From the NCBI GenBank assembly GCA_027577415.1, contig JANBQS010000607.1, positions 1 through 14,747 of the forward strand: a stretch of DNA of 14,747 nt, written 5' to 3'. Made by a program: the position numbers and the translations under genes. The first letter of the stretch is position 1, and each line of letters begins with the position of its first letter. This DNA comes from Coemansia sp. RSA 922. Its lineage: Eukaryota; Kickxellomycota; Kickxellomycetes; Kickxellales; Kickxellaceae. Shown piece by piece: positions 7,697 through 14,747 of this stretch. Under the pieces are notes generated by a model. The model searched no databases. It was not told the DNA's origin and saw only the letters and a program-made list of their open reading frames with translations.

Positions 7697-8152
7697 TCAA
7701 GTGTCGTCCTCGCTGTTATCTGAGTGCTTGTCCGCCTCATGTTGAATCCTCATAGCCATCTCGCGCTCCATATCCAGAAAGGCTCGCATGGTCGGATCAA
7801 CCGCGTCGCGCAGGCTCTCTGGCCTGATACAAGCAGGTACTGGTTTGTGAAGGGCCTCAAAGGCGTCCCGAATCACAGCCGCCTGCTTCTGGTACTCGCG
7901 CATATCGTCGTCATAGAGATCCCAGACGCAAAACTCACACCCTGACAGACAGCAGTCGTCATTGTTGGGTGGCTCAGGCTTTGGTGGCAAGGTTCGCATC
8001 ATTGCATCGGGATCCAACTGCTTTGGCCTGGCCGATAGCACAGAGAAATACTGTCGCGCTTGTCGTCGCCACTGTAGGCCAGGTGAGGAGTGACGGACGG
8101 CTACTGTCACTAATCGCCACCGCCAATTCGACAAAAATATTGTAGCCGTCAT
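7697..8152 (-). CDS. OXLD1-like protein (oxidoreductase-like N-terminal domain), mitochondrial
   Basis: ATG at 8152 is the first in frame and gives 151 residues; the frame extends upstream only to a TTG. The N-terminal 40 residues are rich in Arg, Ser and hydrophobics and nearly free of acids (MTATIFLSNWRWRLV...), as expected for a mitochondrial presequence. The core PPKPEPPNNDDCCLSGCEFC followed by VWDLYDDDMREY matches the small oxidoreductase-like domain (Pfam PF09791, human OXLD1): a proline stretch, then CC-x2-GC-x2-CVWD-x-Y. The four Cys are all present. The rest is an acidic, helical C-terminal part. The biochemical function of this family is poorly known; despite the name, no reaction is established. 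The neighbouring M50-like gene is divergent and shares the 237-base upstream region. Confidence 0.85.
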   Translation of the reverse strand: MTATIFLSNWRWRLVTVAVRHSSPGLQWRRQARQYFSVLSARPKQLDPDAMMRTLPPKPEPPNNDDCCLSGCEFCVWDLYDDDMREYQKQAAVIRDAFEALHKPVPACIRPESLRDAVDPTMRAFLDMEREMAMRIQHEADKHSDNSEDDT

Positions 8153-8389
8153 TTGAGCCTCCCTCTCTATCCAATATAGCAACAGTAGTCGAGACAATAA
8201 AATAGCCAACACCAAGCAAGAAAGGCGGGGACAAAGAGCCCCTCTACCCGACTATAAATAGTTTGGATTTCTTGTGACCTCATGGCGACCTAGATGAGGT
8301 AGTAGGATGGGGTTTTACTAGACAAAGTGCCAAGGCACATACGCTTCTTTCTCACTTCTCATTTTTGCACTGTAGATATTAGCTTTACC
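8153..8389. promoter_or_regulatory. Divergent promoter region, OXLD1-like and M50-like genes
   Basis: A 237-base region between the two start codons. TATAAATA at 8253-8260 on the plus strand lies 130 bases upstream of the M50-like ATG and is a reasonable TATA box for it. CCAAT at 8171-8175 is the only other promoter-like word I noticed. Nothing else is recognised. Confidence 0.45.
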
Positions 8390-9175
8390 ATGTCGCCACT
8401 CGTCGCTGTTGCCGCTCTAGAGTTTGTTACACCAGCGCTGTTGCGCAAGCGCACCGTCACCAAAGGCGATGTTACGCACGCCCTGACGCCCACGCACGAC
8501 CAGAAAATCGTGCTCATTGTTATTTGCGTATACGCACTAGCCATCCTAGTACTGTGGCATATTCCGTACCTCAAAGTCATTCTTCTTCCATTCAAGCTGG
8601 TTACCGTCGCTCTGCACGAGTTCAGCCATGCGGCGGCCGGCCTTTGCACTGGGGCCAGAATAAACTCAATCACCATAGACCCCGACGAAGGCGGACTGAC
8701 ACGGATGACTGGCGGCAAGTGGTGCTGCGTGATGCCTGCTGGGTATCTAGGCAGCTCGTTCTTGGGAGCGCTGATGGTGTTTGCTGGATTCAATGTACTG
8801 GCGTCAAAGATCGTGTCGGTCATGATTGGCGTATGCTTGCTAGCCACACTGTTCTGGGCCAAGAACTGGCTGACGCGAGTCATCACGGTACTCTTCGTTG
8901 GACTGATAGTCGGCCTGTGGTTTACTCCGCATGGAACCGGGCTGCGCTACGTTGTGCTATTCATGGGCGTCATGTCCTCGCTGTACTGCCTGTGGGACAT
9001 TGTCGACGACACTCTGTGTCGAAAGGTCAACGAGAGTGATGCTACAAAGTTTGCCCAAAAGACGCACTGCAGCTCGCGGTGCTGCGGTTTTATCTGGCTA
9101 CTTGTGTCGTTGGTTTTCCTTGTTGGTGCAATTTTGCTTGGGGTGGCGTTCCTGAAAGATGATCCGGCTCTCTAG
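8390..9175 (+). CDS. Peptidase M50B-like membrane protein
   Basis: ATG at 8390 (context ACCATG) is the first in frame and gives 261 residues; upstream the frame goes back only to a GTG. The zinc-site motif HEFSH (76-80) sits within a hydrophobic stretch, VILLPFKLVTVALHEFSHAAAG, the HExxH pattern of M50 intramembrane metalloproteases. Other hydrophobic segments are about 39-59, 113-133, 141-157, 163-178, 187-201 and 233-255, so about six or seven membrane passes are expected. MPAGYLGSS (115-123) and WDIVDD (202-207) fit the conserved Gly-rich and Asp-containing parts of the M50B-like family (PF13398), the Asp being a candidate third zinc ligand. Close relatives occur in many fungi as uncharacterised proteins. 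The substrate and compartment are unknown. The Cys-rich loop near 227-232 (CSSRCC) is a small oddity. Confidence 0.85.
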   Translation: MSPLVAVAALEFVTPALLRKRTVTKGDVTHALTPTHDQKIVLIVICVYALAILVLWHIPYLKVILLPFKLVTVALHEFSHAAAGLCTGARINSITIDPDEGGLTRMTGGKWCCVMPAGYLGSSFLGALMVFAGFNVLASKIVSVMIGVCLLATLFWAKNWLTRVITVLFVGLIVGLWFTPHGTGLRYVVLFMGVMSSLYCLWDIVDDTLCRKVNESDATKFAQKTHCSSRCCGFIWLLVSLVFLVGAILLGVAFLKDDPAL

Positions 9176-9371
9176 ACCGACAGATTCAATCAAGGGCATA
9201 TGATCATCATCCACTTGAAGGGTATTTTTTTTTAAGGTGAACCCGAATCCTTTCTCTGTTGAGTTTGTTTCAAATATTTCATTATTATTTTAGCACTACA
9301 TTTACATTCTTCAAGCAGCCTCAACGGCTCAGTTTTACATTGCACGGCTGCACAATTCGCCTGTATTGACA
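9176..9371 (+). promoter_or_regulatory. Promoter and 5' UTR region of THO2
   Basis: A 196-base gap between the M50-like stop and the THO2 start. It holds a run of nine T (near 9226-9234) and CT-rich sequence after 9250, but no clear TATA box. The M50-like 3' UTR must also fit here. Confidence 0.4.
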
Positions 9372-12300
9372 ATGGACAAAACCGAACTATATAGTGTCAT
9401 GCCACTCGATCCAAGCGTGGTTGAACAAATCCGCATTGGCGACTGGTCACCCAGCGTTAACGACAAATTGTAAGTAGTCGGCACCCACATAGATATACAC
9501 CGACGACAAGTACGCTTTAACTAAGAAATAGCTTTGCGCAATGTCTCCCAATTTTCATTATTTATATAGGACACAAGCACTCCTGCTTCGCACCGGCACT
9601 GAGGCGCAGCTGTGCTCACAAATCTTGCGGGCTGCTTGCACCGTTGATGGCAACGGTCGAGCCCCCGACCCGGAGACGTTTGGGTGCGGAGTCTCCCAGT
9701 GGATCGAGCACTGCGTCAATGCCATCAAAAACACCAACCATGCTTCTGAAGGAGGAGGCCACACGGACCACGACTTGGTTCGCTCGCGCCTGGCGGCGGC
9801 ATTGGTGGAGACAGTTTGGGTGCTAGGAGTCGAGTGGGAGCCGGACACAGCCGATGACAGCGACGGGCGGTGGAGAGACGAGCAGCTACAGCACGCAGAA
9901 CAAAACAAGGCCCTCCTTCGTATGACAAAGGCGCTTATCGCTAGTGGAGTCATTAGCCCGGACTTGGCCAAGGAGCGGCTGGACGCCGACTTTTTGGAAC
10001 AGCTTGGAACGATTCCGTCGGCGGTGGCGTTTACCAGAAAATACATCCGTCTAAATACGACGGTGAACTTTAAGCAGACAAAGTTTAACCTGGTTAGCGA
10101 GCAGGGCGAGGGCTTTTCAAAACTCGTTACGCTAATCCAAGCCACCATGGCCGCAGTCGTTCCGCATCAGATCAGCAGCGACATCCTGCGGGCGGTTTCT
10201 GACAACCCCAGCGCCGAGTCTCGCGGGTCAGTGGTGCTCCATGCCTTGCGGTCGTTGGGGGATGTTCAGCAGCGCGTGCGCTCCCTGCTAGTCGACCTCA
10301 ACCGACTTATTGGAGTGTTCAACCTCGACCCGAACCGAGTTCTGGACATTATCCTCGATTGCTTCATGTCTAGCGTGCGGTTCTACTGGCCGTTTTACAT
10401 TGCACTGCTGGACGCCTCCCCGTGGTGCCAGAGCCAAGCCGACTCTGTCAAAGTTGCGCAGCTGATTGGCTGGAAGCTCCAATTCTACATCAACGGACCA
10501 GCCTTGGACTACAAATACATGGATGAGCTGACAACGATGGCGGCGCTGCTGATCACGCACCGGCTCATCAGGCTGGCGGATCTTTACTCAATGCTACAGC
10601 CCTCGACCAGCGAGGCGGTCGATAAGGAGTACGACGCGTGGCAGGCAAGGCAAAAGGAGAAGCAGCTAGGCGATGCGGGCGGGCTGCTGGCCAAGATGGG
10701 CGACTTGGACAACATGAAAGAGGTAGGCGAAGACAATGCCGCCGCCGCCGAGGAAGCAACGACAGATCCGGCCGATCGGTGGGCGAACCAGCATGCGCTG
10801 CTTTGTGCCAAGCTGCTGGCGATGGGAGACACGCCAAGCGCTCTGGTGTACATGAAGCGATTCCCTCACATGGCCCGCATCCACCAGCCGCTCGCCGACC
10901 TTGCAGTGAGAATTGTCGATGCGTGCACGATCGATCTTTATCAGCGCACTGACTGCGTCCGCGCCCCCGTAAAGCCTTGCCTGCGCCTAAAGACCAGAAT
11001 CGCGACGCCTTGCGCTGACGGCGGCTCAGACGTTGATGCTTGGAAGCTGCCTCGCGCGCGTGACGATGGCATTGCTGATGCTCACTCGCAGCCAAACTTT
11101 GTGCTCACGCCGCTCGTAGCAAAGACCACCGACGTGTTTTTCTACGAAAAGTTTTGGCTTTTGGACGCCGCTAAGAGGATGCCACCTGTCAGCCAGGTGT
11201 CCGACCTGCCTCGCGTGCTAGCGCCGTGGCTTAATGTGGCCTTCCTGCGCCTCCACGAGTCCCCCGCTCTGGTAACTCGCCTAATACGCCTCTGCCGCTA
11301 CGGCCTGACACGCGGCCTGGGCGAAGAGGCCCAGTGGATTGGCGCCTTGCGCGCGTGGATTCTTCCCTCCATCTCGTTTAGTACGTCGAGCGCTGCCTTG
11401 TCCAACGAGCTGTGGGTGCTTGTGTCTTCCTTGCCTTTGGCCAAGCGCCACGAGCTTTATGGCGACTGGGACTCCATCCTGACCAGCGGAAAGCCTATGC
11501 TACCCCTGGTCTTGCCTGAAAAGGCGGGTAACAGTGCTAGCTCTGCCGCAGGTAGTGCGTCCAAGGCCATGTCCCTGGATGGCGCCCTTGAAGGCTCGGA
11601 TGCTGGCCCCAGCGAGGCCATGTGTGAAGTGAGCCCAGCTGGGTCGTCGCCGTTTACGCCGCCCTACGTCGAGATAGAGATGCTGCACCACGATGTCTGG
11701 CGAAATGTCCGCTCCATCATGCGACGCCTCTCGGGAGATACCGTCAAGCTGATGGGCCGCCAGCTATGCAGCCTGTGCCACCCTTCGCCCACGCTATCTA
11801 TAAAGATCATCTTGGACCAAGTGTGCTCCTATGACAACCTTGTGGACTCTGTCGTTGAGGCATTCCGCTACTTGTCGCCCCTCGATGCTGACGTCTTGTT
11901 TTTTGTTGTCCTCAGAATCCTCGATGACCCAACCAGTACCAAGCTCAAAGACGACGGCGTGAACGCCGCCCACTGGCTGCAGTGTCTGTCCTTGTTCATC
12001 GCTTCCTTTAGTCATCGACATGAGAACCAGCGCCTGGACGTTGTGCTGGACTATATACTGAAGCGCACCATTCGCGCAGTGCGCACCGAAGGGATGCCCG
12101 TTCCTGAGCTCGTGGTTCTTTCGGACACCATTCTCAAGCTGGCAGCAATTGATGCCATGGCCAATGCTACCGATGAGCAGACGATGGCGCTTCAGGGCGG
12201 CCAGCATCTTTGCAACGAGGCCTTTAGCATGATCAGCCCGTGGATTCTTCCGCAGGACGCCACCATCGAGACCGTATTCGCCACCAACGCGGATAACCGA

Positions 12301-14747
12301 CTAACCAAGCGCATGGCCATGTGGCTGACAAACTTGATCGTCAACAGGGGCCAGGCACTGTCCTTTGCCGTTGCCCTGAGCGTGCATGCCGAAATGGTTA
12401 TCAAGGCTGCCAGCCTGCCGCTGAGCAACGTGGTCGCCATCTACGACCGTGAGATAGAGCGGGTCTACCAGCTGTTTCACCTCATGCAGTCTAACCTCAA
12501 GCCCGAAAAGTACGCCAAGCTGATCCCAGGGCCTCACACTCTCTTTACAAAGTACGGGCTGAGCTGGGGATTGGCCGTCCTGTGGGGCCGTCCTAGCGTT
12601 GCCATCCACTTGGCGCGAGGCCTGAAGCGGTGGGAAGAAGAGGGCGAAAAGGTACACGCTGAGATTGTCGAACTTGACGACAGTGAGACAGGCCCTGAGG
12701 ACGGAGCAGCGGCCGACGACGCGCAGCATCCAACTCAGCCTACTGGTGAGGTAGCAGCGCCGGAGAGTAAGAAAGAAGACGAAGAAGAAGAAGAAGAAGA
12801 ACTCGCCACTCACAGCCCTGGCAAGGGCAGTCCCGCTCCCCAGAGCCCAACTCTCGCAAAGGGCAAAAGCACCAGCCCGGCGATGGATGTTGACCAAGGC
12901 AGCGCCGATCGTGCGCAGCCAAAAGAGAGTCGACCCGTGGAAGGACAGCCGCGAGTTGTTGCGAGCCTTAAATTCGAAGCACCGCTTCTGCCTCGCGACT
13001 TTGTGGACCATTTTGCTCGGACACTGCCACCGCAGGCACTGGCAGCCGGCCTGTCGCCCGAATTTGTCGCCGTTTTCTGGGTGTTGACCTCGCATGATAT
13101 CGACGTTCCCTACGAGCGCTACGAAAAGGAAATTGAAATCCAAAGGAGCTTTATCAAGCGCGTCGACGCAGTCGCCAAGCAGTCGCACAGCAGGTCAAAG
13201 ACCGCCCAGCTCACGCAAATCCGCTCTCGCGCCAGCCTGGCCATCGGCTGTCTGGAGAAGGAAATGGTCGAGCAGAGGCTGCACGTATCGCGCGTACGCA
13301 AATGGCTCATTGCGCAAAAGGACTATTGGTTCTGCATGGCTCCAGAGCAACGCAAGCTGATCGCCCAGGCCCTGCTACAGCACTGCATCTTGCCTAGGGC
13401 TATCCTGTCTGCGTCCGACGCCAGCTTTTGCGCGAGGTTCCTGTGGAGGCTGCACTTCCCCCTGGCGACGAACAAATTTAGCCTGATGATAGTCTACGAC
13501 CACGTCTTTAGCGACTCTCTGTCTACCACTCTCGCCGCCCTTACCGAAAATGAGTCCCGTTGCTATGCAAAGTTCCTCAACTCATCGCTGGCGCTTTTGG
13601 CGCCCTTGCACCTCGTCGAGGCCCAATACAAGGAGCGCGCTGTCAATGCGTGGCGTGGACTCACCGGCTTCCAAAAGTATTCCCGCTACAAGTCTGGTTT
13701 TCTGCCGCCAAAGTCTCGCACCATCAGACTACCAACACCTCCGGATCAGACTACGGACAGTGGCGATGCCCTACGAATCTTGCCTGGGTCGACCATGCTG
13801 TCTCACGACGACTTCCGCACTGTCATGCGCAAGTGGCAGGTCACCTTGACCAAGGCCTTTATAACCACCCTGGATTCTGAGCGGAACGACACCGTGCGCA
13901 ACGGAATCCTGACCCTGCGTGAAATGCAAAAGACATTCCCAGTCATCGCTCAGCACGGTAGGCGCATCCTTGACAAGGTGACTGAGATTGCAGAGGGCAG
14001 CCGGTCGACGTCGGCCGAGGGCGCTGCGGGCGGACCACCAGATTCGAACAAGAATCTCAAAGTCTTGGCCACGTCGTACGGGGCCTATTTGGGAATGGCC
14101 AAGAAGAATTGGATCCTCGAGTCTAGCTACTATCCCGCACAAACCAAAGATTCTGTGCCGCGGTCGCCACTACCCAGCAACATTCAGCCCAGTGGAAAGC
14201 CAGGCGCTCGTGCTACTGTAAGGGCGCCAGAATCAGCCGACGGTGGAGGCTCCCCAAGAGGCTCTCGCGGAGAGCGAGGAGATGGCCGCATCACGCCTAG
14301 CACCGAGGGCAGGCCTGATAAGAGCCATGACGAGAGAGCGCGGCCACCTGCTAGGAGACCAGTCCTCGCTGGCACCGTTGCTATGGCTGCTGCCGCCGCC
14401 GCAGCTGCCGCCTCGATGTCTACTTCCGTCTCGCCTAAAGCTGTTGCCATAGATGCGGATGGAACTGGTGCTGCATCGCGTGGAGATAGGCTCTCAACGC
14501 ATGATGCTGAGCAATCTAGGCGCTCAAAGGGTGACGGCCTATCTCGCACCGAGGATCCGGGCACTGATCGTGACCATGACGGTAGGCGGTACCGTGACCG
14601 TGGACGTCAGCGCGACCGCCAGCCTGGAACTGACGCGCATCATCCTCCACTCTCTGCTGACTCTAACCGCCGTGACAGCCGCTCTCTGCGCGACTCTCCC
14701 GTACAGCTCGATCGTGAAGCTACACATCCCGAGGCGCATCAGCAAAA
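9372..14747 (+). CDS. THO2: THO complex subunit 2 (3' end outside window)
   Basis: Exon 1 is 9372-9469 and exon 2 runs from 9570 to the window end without a stop, giving 1758 residues so far. THO2 is the large scaffold of the THO complex, which couples transcription to mRNA packaging and export in the nucleus. Helical N-terminal regions include DPNRVLDIILDCFM and FYWPFYIALLDASPW. The short Thoc2 motif region (PF11732) is at about 645-667 (NELWVLVSSLPLAKRHELYG). The Tho2 C-terminal domain (PF11262) spans about 1170-1545 and includes LSPEFVAVFWVLTSHDIDVP and YERYEKEIEIQ at 1194 onward, which are diagnostic. An acidic linker with seven Glu (near 1104) separates the two halves. After about 1546 the chain is disordered, with an Ala run and, from about 1682, an Arg/Asp/Ser-rich tail (DRGRQRDRQ) like other THO2 tails that bind nucleic acid. 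The stop codon lies beyond the window. Confidence 0.93.
9470..9569 (+). other. Intron 1 of THO2
   Basis: The donor is GTAAGT at 9470, the branch site TAACTAA is at 9518-9524, and the acceptor ATATAG ends at 9569. The join makes a Leu codon (TT plus G) and continues DKL-TQALLLRTGTEAQ in the long THO2 frame. A nearer AG at 9530-9531 would put the message in a frame that soon stops. Confidence 0.88.
12781..12801 (+). repeat. (GAA)7 microsatellite within THO2
   Basis: Seven GAA codons in frame encode seven Glu in the acidic linker. In-frame trinucleotide runs like this can vary in length between strains without breaking the gene. Confidence 0.9.

Noticed and set aside
9470..9531. Shorter THO2 intron using AG at 9530-9531
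   Set aside because: It places the following sequence in a frame that soon meets a stop, whereas the acceptor at 9569 opens the 1725-codon THO2 frame.
9558..13188. Several minus-strand open frames of 80-295 codons opposite THO2
   Set aside because: They overlap a clearly conserved plus-strand gene, carry no recognisable motifs, and are expected as shadows of a GC-rich coding region.
1..14747. CRISPR arrays, bacterial operons, plasmid or phage modules
   Set aside because: No regularly spaced direct repeats are visible, and spliced genes with nuclear eukaryotic functions rule out a bacterial origin.

Overview
The window is eukaryotic nuclear DNA, most likely fungal. Three short introns of 100 to 112 bases can be placed, with GTAAG or GTACAG donors, AG acceptors and, in two of them, CTAAC or TAACTAA branch sites. 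The tRNA has no encoded CCA and ends in a T-run Pol III terminator. Gene spacing is compact and the families are fungal-type (THO2, AFG2-family AAA ATPase, LEA_2 membrane protein). An early-diverging fungus is a guess, not something the sequence proves.

Layout. 1-1269 (+) is the 3' part of an AFG2-family AAA ATPase in three exons. 1270-3686 is AT-rich and gene-poor. It holds two diverged copies of one repeat in inverted orientation (about 1749-1942 and 2725-2953), each leading outward into a decayed reading frame. Between them lies a remnant that looks like the C-terminal zinc knuckle of a non-LTR retrotransposon, and to the right is an LTR-like stretch. 3687-3762 (+) is tRNA-Arg(CCG). 3763-4547 is AT-rich, with a second weak LTR-like stretch. 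From 4548 on the DNA is gene-dense: a LEA_2-type membrane protein (+, 4548-5303); a 694-residue protein I do not recognise (-, 5345-7429) with a duplicated basic motif; a small OXLD1-like mitochondrial protein (-, 7697-8152); an M50B-like membrane metalloprotease (+, 8390-9175); and THO2 (+, 9372 to the window end, one intron, 3'-partial).

The genes do not form an operon or a visible pathway. THO2 acts in mRNA packaging and export, AFG2 ATPases in ribosome maturation, the OXLD1-like protein in mitochondria, and the M50-like and LEA_2 proteins in membranes. They look like ordinary housekeeping neighbours beside a decayed transposon island. I found no convincing new multi-gene system. The two things most worth following are the unrecognised 694-residue protein with its repeated motif and the inverted pair of unnamed repeats.
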